Positions 11,905 through 23,900 of a DNA stretch of 64,000 nt are shown piece by piece. Source of the DNA: Symsagittifera roscoffensis. Its lineage: Eukaryota > Xenacoelomorpha > Acoela > Convolutidae. Positions within the stretch are counted from its first letter, which is position 1, and every line of letters begins with the position of its first letter. A model generated the notes under the pieces. It was not told the DNA's origin, did not search any database, and saw only the letters and a list, made by a program, of their open reading frames with translations. Made by a program: the position numbers and the translations under genes. The stretch spans positions 74,948,349 through 75,012,348 of the forward strand of contig NC_087062.1 of NCBI RefSeq assembly GCF_963678635.1. The letters are read 5' to 3'.

Positions 11905-12715
11905 ATTAGTGTGTAGCAATTACCGACCAGTTTCTCTTTTTTCAATTTTCGTTAAACTTCAAAAAACTCTTGATGAAGTGTATTACTAAAAGATTCATTA
12001 ACTGTCAAGCAATTTGATGTAATACTGGATCTCTTAGAAAATATTTTGATGGGCAAACACATGAAAAAAATCGGTGTAATGTATGCTTTTAGATGTCCAA
12101 CGGCCTCGCTACACTTCATTGTTCCGTTTTCCTTGCAAAATGCCAAACATATAGGTTAAGGTGCCGTGCTCTCTCTCTCTCTCTCTCTCTCTCTCCCGAA
12201 ATCTCTCTAATGAAAAAAAAATGTTCGCCACGACGGTGCTTCATCGGACATGAAGACTGTGGAATCTAGTCTTCCATAAGGTTCAGTGATTGATCCAATC
12301 CTTTTCCTGCTTCTTATATATGATCTTCCTGAAGCCGCACAGAACTGAAATAATTTGGCTCGCTCATGATACAAATTTGCATGGACATTTAAACAATGTA
12401 TGTAATATAGAAAGTGGTCTTACTTGTGAAATATCTAAATGGGTTGCAGCGAATAAAATGACAGTCAATACAGTAAAATTTCAATTTATGGCAAAGCGGA
12501 CAAAAATTTCCGCAAACCAGTTGAACAACCATTTTCTGGAATTAAGCGAAATTTCAAATACTGGGTGTAAATAATAATCAAAAACTTAATATTTCGGAAA
12601 ATAAGGTTCTAATAGGTTTCTAAATGAAAGTAGCTCAAAAAATTTTTACGCATTTTGTTCAACCCAAATACCATTAGGCTTTTTTAATATATGGCACTGT
12701 AAATAAAGCCATGTA
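11905..12715 (+). mobile_element. Decayed non-LTR retrotransposon, reverse transcriptase remnant
   Basis: In + frame the start reads NYRPVSLFSIFVKL (about 11918-11962), the conserved fingers motif of LINE-type reverse transcriptases. Further on, 12270-12360 reads GSVIDPILFLLLIYDLPEA followed by LAHDTNL, a broken form of the catalytic Y/F-ADD-T motif. Then comes the thumb-side block ISKWVAANKMTVNTVKFQFM (12430-12490). Stops, frameshifts and a CT microsatellite interrupt the frame. It ends with a TGTAAATAAAGCCATGTAAA tail followed by short ATCT repeats, typical of LINE 3' ends. The copy is dead: the central catalytic Asp pair is altered and the frame is broken. CR1/Jockey-like is a guess. Confidence 0.75.
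12169..12195. repeat. (CT)n microsatellite
   Basis: An uninterrupted run of about 13 CT dinucleotides inside the LINE remnant. Confidence 0.95.
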
Positions 12716-12879
12716 AATCTATCTATACCATAATTAATTGGCGTTTCACTTGACACATGTTTAAGAAGTCCTGATGTTGACAGGTTAATTTTTCGACACT
12801 TTTGCAAAATTTAATGCATTTTATTGAATTCAACTTATGTTCTCAAGGTCATCTGTTTTTTTTTTAGTTTTTAAAGAAG

Positions 12880-13720
12880 ATGTCATGAAATTGTCAACCC
12901 TATCGTGGAGTGCTCTCATGGTACACATGGTGTTGCATCTCTGCCCTCCACATATGACTGCTCAAATTCTTTTTGTTTTCGAGGATGTCTTTTTTAATGA
13001 TTTTTTTTTTCAAAAACTCAGATATGAAAAACTTACATTGTGGTGTGGAGGTCCCAGGGTACACTATGGGGTGGCAACTCTGCCCTCTAAATAAACTTAT
13101 CAAATTGCTTTTTTTTTTCAAAAACTCAGATATGAAAAACTTACACTATGGTGGGGAGGTCCCAGGGTACACTATGGGGTTGCAACTCCGCCCTCTAAAT
13201 AAACTTTTCAAATTGCTCAAATTGTTCTAGTTTTTGACTGCTCAAATTCTTTTGAACGACTGCTCAGATTCTTTTTCCTTTCGAGATATGGCTTTTAAAG
13301 ATTTTTTCTCTTTTTTTTCAAAAACTCAGATATGAAAAGCTTGCACTATGGTGGGGATGTCCCAGGATACACAATGGGGTTGCAACTCCGCCCTCTAAAT
13401 AAACTTTTCAAATTGCTTTTTTTTTCAAAAACTCAGATTTGAAAAACATACACTATGGTGGGGAGGTCCCAGGGTACACTATGGGGTTACAATTCCGACC
13501 TCTAAAAAAACTCAGATATGAAAACTTACACTATGGTGGGGAGGTCCCAGGGTACACTATGGGGTTGCAACTCCGCCCTCTAAATAAACTTTTCAAATTG
13601 CTTTGGCCTTCAAGGTTTGGTGGTTTTAATATGGTGATGTGCTTTCAAGGTAATCTCTGGGATTGCAAATACGGGCCTCCAAATATGACTGATGTAATCC
13701 TCTTAATAGCCGAGATATGG
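12880..13720 (+). repeat. Tandem satellite with about 75-200 bp spacing, related to 8770-10150
   Basis: Units beginning AAAAACTCAGATATGAAAA start near 13013, 13119, 13319, 13430 and 13508. Each continues with CACTATGGTGGGGAGGTCCC, AGGGTACACTATGGGGTTGC and CCGCCCTCTAAATAAACTT. The flanking units (12890 and 13650) carry the CTGCTCAAATTCTTTT and GAGATATGGCGT blocks of the upstream satellite. The open frames are by-products of the repeat. Confidence 0.85.
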
Positions 13721-13799
13721 CGTGTTTTATATTTTTTATTTTTTTATGGCGCTGTTAAGGAACTCGTAGAGGTCGCAAGTTTTAATTATTTTTTATAAG

Positions 13800-14780
13800 T
13801 TTCCAGTAAAATAAAGATTTTTTTATCAATTAAAAATCTGATTGATGTCAGAGCTTTTGATACACGTTATGTTAAATTTTTTGAGAATTAAACTATGCAA
13901 CGTTCTGTTTGATTTTGACAAAGGTGTTGTCAAAATTTTTCTAATTGAATGAATCCGAATGAAGTAAGTAATTGCACAATTTATGAGATTACTATATTGT
14001 GGATTCAAAACTTGTATTTTTTGGAAGACTATTTTTTTGATCGCTTGCTTAACTTGAACCACAGCTTACACTAGAACAACTTGTTATGAATCATTCATTT
14101 GTTGAAAAACAAATTCATTTTGAGCATTGCATTGATATCTTTTTTTGGCCTTTTTAAAGTAATCAGATAGTCTATTTTCAAAGTTTCTTATTTCTAAGTA
14201 TCAAAATGTGAAATTTTTCACAATCAATTGAGTTTTGACAAACGTATGATTCTCAAGAATTGGAAAGCTCGTCTGCGGTACCTTAAACAGGCTGGATAGC
14301 CTTCAGTATCCGCTCAAGCTGGTGCTCTTCAAATGCTGAACTATACTTTGCACACATTTTTGTAGCGCGCTCAGCTTGAAAACAAATTTATTATGGTTCA
14401 TTATTATATTTTCGTTGCTGACCCTGATGCTGTCAATACCTCTGACGCAGGCCGGTCATTCTTTGCGCCGCTAAACCTATTTCATCCTTTCTCAATAAAG
14501 AAGCTGGTTGCTCATGGACAATGCTGATTGTTTTATTAGTTGAGGCTAAGTCAGATTGATATTTCACGGTTTTAAAAATCCCAAGTGTTTTATTTAACAC
14601 GCTGATTGATCAAAGAGCTCGTAGGTTACTCTCTGATAAAAGATAAATCTTAAATGTGAAGTAAGATTAGCTGATAATCTTGTATATGTTTAAGCTTTGT
14701 TGTTGTTTTGACCCTGGAAGCGTGTAATTTGCTCGTCTTAGTTCCTATTAACCGCTCGTTAAAGTAAAATAAATCCAGCT
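13800..14780. other. Upstream flank of LMF2, no gene seen
   Basis: Presumably holds the LMF2 promoter and perhaps a 5' UTR exon, since a TTGTTTTTCAG acceptor-like site sits at about 14793-14803. No TATA box or other site can be called with confidence. Confidence 0.4.
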
Positions 14781-14846
14781 ATGTATTGTGTTGTTTTTCA
14801 GATTTGCTGTTGTTTTGGCCCTGCAGTGCCGCCTGTGATTGACAGA

Positions 14847-14948
14847 ATGGTGAGTTTGACGACGAAGTTGGTGGAGACAAGCAGACAGACATTTCTCTGT
14901 GGCGTCAGTCTGTGCTATGCCATCGCTTTCATATCCTACTACGTGCAG
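14847..14948 (+). CDS. LMF2: LMF2 exon 1
   Basis: Encodes the N-terminus with the first membrane segment ([19 protein letters not shown]). The exon ends at CAG before GCAGGTAGC. Using the GT four bases later (14953) would shift the frame against exon 2, so a GC donor at 14949 is preferred. Confidence 0.8.
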
Positions 14949-17900
14949 GCAGGTAGCTTTTTGTAGTGTCAATGAGAAGCTATTCTAGTTTAAGTTGCAT
15001 TTGGTCTGGAAACAACCTGCTCAATTTAATGTCAGTAAGCAGTAGGGAAATTTGATCCTAAGTACTGAATGTTTTACTATACTGAATAGTAAATTTTATA
15101 TAATGTTACTGATTTTTTTTTCATTATCAATAACAATTATTTTTGAATGATATTTAGATTCCTGGACTCTTTGGGCCCAATGGAATCTTGCCAGCTCACC
15201 TTTATATGAACAGACACAGAGAGTCGTCTGCTACCTCTTCGGCTACGACCAACTTGGAAAGATTCATCTCCAACCCAAACATGCTCTATCTTTTGAGAGA
15301 GGCAGGCCTCAGTGTCGAAGAAGGTACTTTGCTTTATTATCGATTGATGTAGTAATGAAGAATTTTAAACCAGTCTTGATGATTTTGTTTGCTTGTTTTT
15401 TTCAGGAAAAAGTCTTGAAATTTTTCTGAAGTTTGAATTTTTTAAGTTCTGTTCTTTTCTTCAATTTTATGAAATTCAAAGAGCTTCAAGGCCATCTATT
15501 TTTTAATTGAAGTTGAAGTTTTCAAATAACAAGTCATTTTTTTCCTGTTTTCTTGCGTTTATTGAATATTTTCCAACTGTATTATGGCCATGTTTCTGGT
15601 TTCAGGTTAAAACCATTTGACTTTACTTTTAAAAAAAGAAAACAATTGATAAACATGTTATTTGCTTGCGATTAGCAATCGTTATCAAATCGTAATATAG
15701 TCTTTTTTTGAGCTAACAACTAGTTTAACAGAATCAAATGAATCACATATTATGCTGCTATGCTGCTGACATGCTTAATTTCTTAAAAATTCAAACTTAA
15801 CTACTGAGTTCTAAATGCTACAGGTATATGCTATTTCTAGAAATCAAACCATTGGATGTATAATTGTAGTTTCGTTATTTTTCTCTGCTGCTGTTTTTCT
15901 GTCATCATGTTGTCGACTTAAGCCCTGTCGGCTTAATTTCCAAATTCTGTAGTCCTCTTTGCATATGCTACTTATATAGCTATCATCAGGAATCCTATAT
16001 TGGCGCTTCATGCTATTTTTCCAATGTATTTTTTCGGCTGCTTTTTAGCGTCTTGGTTTTTTTAATTATTTCGGAATATTTACCCATTTTTACCTCGGAA
16101 TGCCAGTTAGTATTTTTGAGATCGATAAGACTCCTGAACCAGTTTGTGAATGCTCAAAATTAACCCTACATGGACTCCTTTGAAAAACTTTCATAAAATA
16201 AGCACGAAAAATATCCATATATTTTTCATTTTCCCTTCCTTCAATTTTAACATCGTTCAAAATTCAGTTTTCTAATTTTTTAGCGCCGTGTTACTTTGTT
16301 CTTATAATTGTTGTATCGTAATTGGTGCGAAGTTCAGCTTCGCATCTGTGTTGATTCCTGCGTAAGTTTTGGATTGCTTTTGATTTGCTGTATTTGCATT
16401 TTTTTAAATATGATTGGCCAATAAACAGAATTGAAGAATTCTTTTTGAGTTTTGCATGAGTGTGGGGTTGCGTTCCATGGAAGTCATTCGAAATTGATGT
16501 TGCAAATAAAACATAGCAAAGTAATTCAACTTCAAAAAGGTAGTGTATTAAGTTTTCTGAGGTAAGTTTTCTGAGTTGAGTAACAATTTTCGAGCAAGTC
16601 TGTTGACGACGTTCAAATTAAAATAGCAAAAATTCTTATTTTTACAGGTAAAAGAACGAAACTATTTTTGTTTATATTGATCCTGTTGACTTTTTAAATT
16701 TTGTATCAGCAAAAATTCTTGAAGTTTGTTCTCACTCAAGTGAAATTTTTCCTGGTTTGACTTATGTTTTCTTGTTAAATGCATTCCCTTTCCTTTGTTG
16801 AAGTGAAGGCAAACTGTGTTGAAAAGCAAAAGTGTAAGTCTAAAGGTAACGATTTCTAGTTTCGAAAGGACTTAAATTTTCTCCGCGGAATCAAAAATTA
16901 CATATTGATCCAGTTTGCTTTAAATGGGATCAATCAGTAACTTATGTTGAATTTTAAAGAGCTTTAACGTGATTTTTTTTGTCTGCGAGATTTTCGAGAT
17001 TCGATTAAAGTTCACATAGCTCACCAATACAAGTGCTCATTTGGTGGCGCTTTTGCTATGATAGGATCTGTAGCATTGGACATTTTCTAGCATGTGTTCT
17101 CTGCTTTTTTTGTGGCTACTGTTTGCCGATTGTTAATTTTCCTTGGTGAAGAGGCAAGGACTTGAGACTGGAAATCTCGAGGTCACAGGTTCGGTTTTTA
17201 CAGATCGCAACATTTTTTTGGATTTCTAGGCTTATTTCTACTATTTCAATTTGTACAGGGTGATCAAAAAATTTAAAACATTTTTGAAAAAACTGTCATT
17301 TTTAACTGAATTGACGCATAAAAATTTAACACATTATAGAAGAAATGTCGAAATGATTCCCGCCAATTTCTTGATACTTTATGCGTTCGCGGACTGAAGC
17401 TGTAGCTGATGAAATTTAATCCTGGGTGAACATACGACAGAAATTTTCATCACTTGATTGGTTCGGTAGTGATTCGGGATTTTCGCAATAAATTGAAGCG
17501 CAACTCTTGCCCCAGAACCAGTAATCTAGTGAATTCAGGTCAGGACTTTAGGCATGCCAACAGAATGACGACTGATAATGCGGTCATAAAACCGTCTGTA
17601 GATTCTGCAATACTGCAGGGGTAATATGGCATGTTGCGCCGTCTTGTTGGAACCAACTTCTCCTGATACCTCGGCGGTGTCTATAAAGGTGCTTCCGACT
17701 GTCAGTGGTCTACCGTTCATTATTTTCCTTTTGCCCTGATTTTGCGTTTCTTCGAAATCACGAAGGTTGAAACGCGACCAAATACACTAATTTTTGCTGT
17801 ATGACTCTGGATTTAGAACCCACCTTGTCGCGAGCTCGTCGATTACTGGCAGAAAGGCAGTGAAAACATTTAGTGTCACGAACTCACACAACTTTTTAAA

Positions 17901-20900
17901 AATTGTGTTTCAAGCCATTTCTGGCCTCTAATTTTCCAACTGATATTTGAACATTCGCAACCCTCAGTAAAATGTTACTTCGCTCAAATTAAAACACGTG
18001 GCCCGATGCTACAAGAATCGGCTTGTTTGATCACGACATGGTAAACTCAAATAAAAACTATTACGACTGGTGCCTAGGAAAGGCTCAAGTGTCTTACATG
18101 TTGGCCGCTTAGTATTTTTTGTAGAATGATTTGTAGTAGTTGTAATGATTCTAATCGCGGCTAAACAGTTAGTATGATGGACCATTTAAATGGCATATTA
18201 AAGGCATTAAATTAGTTTGCGAGAAGTTTAGTTATTTTTAATTTGTGATTCATAACGCTAAAAGGAGGTTTCACCGGTGATTTTTCAAATACGTAGCTGT
18301 ATTTCAGTTCAGTTCGACATACAATAGGTTGTTCTCGTTTTTTTCATTTTTTTGTGATTTAGGTATGGTATTCAGTTGTCTCTTGGGAACGATTTTCGCC
18401 CTCTTCTCTTTCTCCTCTCGCATCTCGAGGGGCATGATAGTGTATGGCTCCATGTGGTTTCTCTATTTCTCCCTAGTCTATGCAGGACAGACGTTCCTGT
18501 CGTTCCAGTGGGACATACTCCTGTTGGAAACTGGCTTCCTCGCCATCGTTATAGCCCCACTCAACTTCCCTAATAGGTTAGTTTTATCAATATACACAAT
18601 GAAGGATTTCAATTGATGGTTTATTGTACTAACTCAGTTATGGCAACGTTCTAGAGTCCCCCATAGAGTCCGTAGAGCCAGGAATATGCCACCCAAAACA
18701 TCCTGCCTTAAGTACTACTTGACTGGCTAACGTGGCGAAATTCGTTTTTGACTGGCTAATCCATTAGTTTTGTCTTGGGTTAATTTTTGAATGTTCTTTT
18801 TCTAGAATTTCTCCTTTGCCCGGAAAGCGGAATTATTTCGTTAGTGATTCTAAGAAGCTGGAAAACTCACCTTGCTTCACCTAAAAAGGCAGATGAATTT
18901 TTTTTGAAAGGTTCACTTCGCAGAAACATGGGTTATTAACTTATTGCAATATTTCTCATGCAATTTTTCCTGATATTGGCTGCCTAAATGCATTTTAGAA
19001 ATAGAGTTGTTCAAATGCACCCAAATTTCTGTTGACACAATTTTAGTTGCTTCAGTTGATATTGAACTGTTGAAATGAGATGATATGATTCTTGGGCTGT
19101 TCACCTTTCTTAACTGATGGTCCAATTTATGTTTTGATTTTTGATACAATCAATTGCACCGCAATTATTATGCAGATATCTCATATGGCCCAACACTTGG
19201 ATAGCCGAAAAGTCTTCGTTAACTAGCAAAGAACACAAACACTGGATCATTTTCAAGTCGTTCTACTGCGTTTACTTTCGGAGCGATTAGCGCGAGTGAA
19301 TCTTTGTTCGCCTTGTTTAGCGACAAAGTTCTTTCGGCTAGCCGATAACAAAGTTCTTTCGACTATCGGAACATTTGTAAAGGTAACAAGTCATGGTACA
19401 CTACACATATTTACTCAGACCTTGTTGGGTTATTTCAGTACTGTGTTACGAGTGAAGAGACACGACGAGGTAGTGATGTTCTTGGTGAAGTTCCTTCTCT
19501 TCAAACTCATGTTCATGTCTGGGGTAGTCAAGCTCAGTAGTCTATGCCCCACCTGGTAAGTGGTAAGAATAATTATACGAAACTTGCCCTAACATATCGG
19601 TTGCGGAAGTTCGAAACTAAATGCTGTGGAGCATATCTAGTTGTCATCATTGTGTCCCCTTATTTGTTATGATAGCAAAGTGTGCAACTGTGAGGCTTAA
19701 GCAGTGAGCATTCGATTTGCTGTATAGGCAGTGTAGTACTTGCTGGGATAGGCAATGAACCGTTGATGTCCATTTAATTAAACAATTGAAGGATCAACTT
19801 AATAGTCTCCGCTCGGTGGTATCTAATGAAGAATCTCCACCCCTCTAAGTGAAACCATTAAATTAGATCTAGAGATTTCTATTGAGATTTTTCTATTGAG
19901 ATTGAGATTTGAATTTTGCTGCGTTCCGATTGGTTGAAATTTTGACTAACTTAATGTACCTAATAATCCCCCTCCCTTTCTTGAAGGGGGTATTGTTAGG
20001 TAGATTCCATTTGAAATCGATGTAAACTTTCATTTGAATTTTAATTTAAACAGAAAAATTAAGCAAAGAAAAATTCAAAGAAGAATTGATATAGGTTTGA
20101 TTTGATCACACCCGCGAGAGCAAGTGTCTTGTAATCGGGAACTAGAATTTTTTCCCCGTAAACAACTTTTCTGACAAGAAATTGAATTTGCTTTGTTATT
20201 GAACCTGAACAACTTCCAGGTTCCTTCCCACTTGGCCTGAAGGTGGCGAACGCGGTCGGTTTTGCACCTAGGGTCTTAAGTTCGAGTCTCGACAGGACCT
20301 TGTTTTTTCAGAATGTATAAAATTGACAATTTTTGTCCGGTAAAATTTTTTTTCGTTGGACTTTCGTTTGTCTGCTCAAGTTCTGTGGGCTTAAGTGCCA
20401 CACCTTCTTGTGCTGCAAGCAAGTATCGTGGAAGTTGCTGCAAATGTCGTTTATAAAAAGGTATTCGTCCCAGTTTCTTTCGATTCATTTTCCGTGTTTT
20501 AGATTTTTTTTTATCTGGCAGGGTTTTATTGGTGTACTTTTTAAAGCTCGGCTTCTGTTACAATGTAAACACTTTTTACAGTTTTAAAAAATGTTAACAA
20601 ATTTTTAAATTTATCATGTGTGATTTTGAGTTTTTTCTTTTTTTTTAATATTCAAACAGTTTCAGTTTGTTGTGTCGATTTAGTCAACTTAATTTGCGTA
20701 GTTTTGAGGGCAAAAAATATCCGTTTTGGAATTATGTGTTTCAGTGTGGGTGGGTCTTAAAAACTTTTAAATTTTATGAACTTTTTATGACAAGTTTTGT
20801 TTTCGGCTCAACAAGTTTATCGCCTTTGTTGCGTCTCGGTAAATAACTGCTATTTTTAAGGTCTGTTTATGAACTTATCCGATAAAACTATGAAGTTTTT

Positions 20901-23900
20901 GTAGTTGTAATTTTTCAAATTTTTTTTCAAGGAATTTTTTCCAACTTAATTTTTCATAATTTTTTGTCTTCTGTCTGTTTTTTCATTCTCTATTTTGTAG
21001 CGCAATGTGTGTTTTGCATCGCAAGTGTTGCGAAGCTCCTCTTCGCCACTGTGTAAGAATTTGCGTGAAATGATTTCAGGAATGATTTAAATTTGCTTTC
21101 ATTTCTATGTCAGATGCCAAGATTTTAGTCAAAATTTTAATGCTCAGCTTTTCAAGACTAATGCTCAGTTTATATTTTACGACTCAAATGAATTAACACG
21201 TACTTACAAGCCTTCAAGACTTAGTTTGTTCAAATTTTATTTTAAAAGTGGGGAAGTTTTGGATTGGTTAAAATTGCGTAGGGTAACTTTGTGGTCGGTG
21301 TCCCTCCCCCCACCACCCTTTCAGTCGAGCGCACGCAGTGAGCGAGTACATTTCGTTTTAGCGAGCAACCGCTAGTTTTTAACATTATGCCCTCGGCCCT
21401 GAAAATGACGATCTCGCAAAAAAAATCGCTATCTTACCTTGGGTTTTTTAAATTGTAACTTGCTTCCCAAGCTAGAGAAAAGACAAAATTGGAAGTTAAC
21501 TTTTATACCTTATTCGATCAGTTGTTTTGAATAAGAATAAATTTGTATCCCTACATAATTTATATCTCATCTTATTTTCACTGTCATAAAGTTCACCTGC
21601 ATATAAACGTTTTAGTTCTTGGGTTTGAGCTCAGCTTGTTCATGATTGACATGAGTAGCGCGTATTTAGTTCGTTTTTATGAGCACATGCAGTTAACAAA
21701 AGCGAATTGTTTTTGACTTATCGTTCGGTTGCTGAGTTGGTAAAAAGAGTGTCTAGAACCTGGCATGTAATCGGCTCGTCAATGAGTTTTTGAATGAAGC
21801 ATTTTCAAATAATGTATTATGAAGTTAGGAAATAATGTTAGGAAGTTTTTTAGTTTTGATTTTGTTTTAGGTGGGACCTGACTGCACTTACTTACCACTA
21901 CGAGACACAGTGTATCCCCACTCCTATAGCCTGGTTCGCACACAGTATCATTCCCTTCTGGTTCCACAAACTATCAGTCGTGGCTGTATACGTAATCGAA
22001 ATCGTCCTGCCTTTCTACCTATTCTCACCAATCAAGGCAAGATGCATTTTTTAATTAAAGCAATATTAGAAAAAACTATCAAGAAACAGCGCCAGAAAAA
22101 TACATTTAAAAAATAAGCAGCTGTTTACCATTGCGTACTGGTGGAAAATTTGTGTTTGCAGTTTTTCGTGGAAGAGAGGGTTAATGGGGTAACCAAAATA
22201 TCGATGAACTATCAAGTTTTTTGGGGCCAATTTTTATACTTGGCGAAACAAAGTGAAGGATTTATTTGATTGATTTCAAAAGGGGCAGAACATTTTGTGT
22301 TGCGTATTTCATAACTTCTCGTTTTTCAGGCCCACAGAAAACTTTCAATTTACTCGATAATATTCTTGATGGTTGTCATCATTCTGAGTGGAAATTACAA
22401 TTTCTTCAACTTACTTACTATTGTTCTCTGTCTCGGAAGCCTCGAAGACTGTGATTATTTCACACTTTTTCAAAGCTACGAAAATCATCATTCAGACGAA
22501 AAAGTCAAGTCTAACTGTCCTCTGATTGGGAGATTGCTCGAACGAGTGTTACGTTGGGTAATGGATATTGGCATTATGTACTGGATCGTCCGATTATTCA
22601 AGCTAAAGTTCAACTATTCCTCTTTCTCAATAGATTCTTCAGTTAACTTCACTCATGAGCAGTTCCAATCTTTTGTGAATGCCGCTGTTACGTGTGCAAT
22701 TTTTTTGGCCTCTATATCTCTTGTTTGGATTGTGGTCAAGAACTGTGTCTGTGCCTTAAAGGATGAGACGGGAATTATGAACAAACTGTGGTCGTTTTCT
22801 CAAACATTCACTTTTGGGTATGTAGATTTTTGGCGATTTAGGTAAACAAACTACAAATTAATGTTACTTATGTTGATTAACCTTGCGATAAGCAAAAGTA
22901 TTGCAATCGGGTACTAGACTTTTTTCCCTTAAACAACTTTGTCCACAGAACTCATCTGGACTCGTGGTACTTTGGCTCATAATGAATTCAAATGTCTGTT
23001 TCTCCTGCAGACTTAGCCTCGAGGTGACGAATACGCCTGGGACGCCACAGGTCTCGGGCTCGAAACTGACTTGTTTGTTTTTAAACGGTAAATATTCCGG
23101 CTCAAATCAATTTGGCCTATTATTTGTCTGCTTTTGTTTCGTCGGCTTAGTTGCCAGATCTGAGAATCGTTTTTTTTTGCCGTAAACAATTTTCAATTTA
23201 ATTGCTGTAAGTGTTTTAGCATTTTAAAAATCCGGCGGAAGCTAAGTTTGTTTGTAATACTGGTTGTAATTTTACCAACTCGATTTGCCAAAATGTCTTT
23301 GTTTTATTTTTGTCTTTTTATAGGGTTAATAAGTTTCGGCTTAATTTATATCGACCTTGTGGCCTCTTATTGCGTTGTTAGGGGATCGGTAAAAGTTTTG
23401 CGTGTTCTCTGAGGAGAAAAGAGACATACAATTTTTTTATTAGCTTAGATTTTTTGTTTTTTTATTAGCTTAGATTTTTTTTGATTTTTTTTCGGCAGGA
23501 AAGGTTTCTGCTCAGTTATTTTCGGTTTCGTTACCTCATGATGATCCAACTGTAAACGTAAAGATGATCCAACTGCTTGAGACCGCTCTATTGACAATTT
23601 TTTTTTGACAAAAACCATTTTTTCTCATATTTTTCCGTTTGATTTAAATCAAATTTGTATCACAAGTTGTGCGAAGCTCAGCGTCGCCTCTGTGTGAATT
23701 TTGCAAAATTGCACCCTGGTAAAATCAACATATAACCGAGTTTGAGGCTGCTATTCTGTTTATGATAGGTTTATTGCCACTCTTCTGCTGACGATGTCGT
23801 TTGTTCCGATTATGCAGCTGACAGATCGCGAGACGGAGCATCTTGTGCCGGAGTTCGCTGAATCCGCCTACTTCCGACTGCAAGAATTCAGAGTGTCGAA

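Noticed and set aside
13017-13600. Protein with repeated MKNLHYGGEVPGYTMG units
   Set aside because: The frame follows a DNA tandem repeat, shifts with unit length and has no other support.
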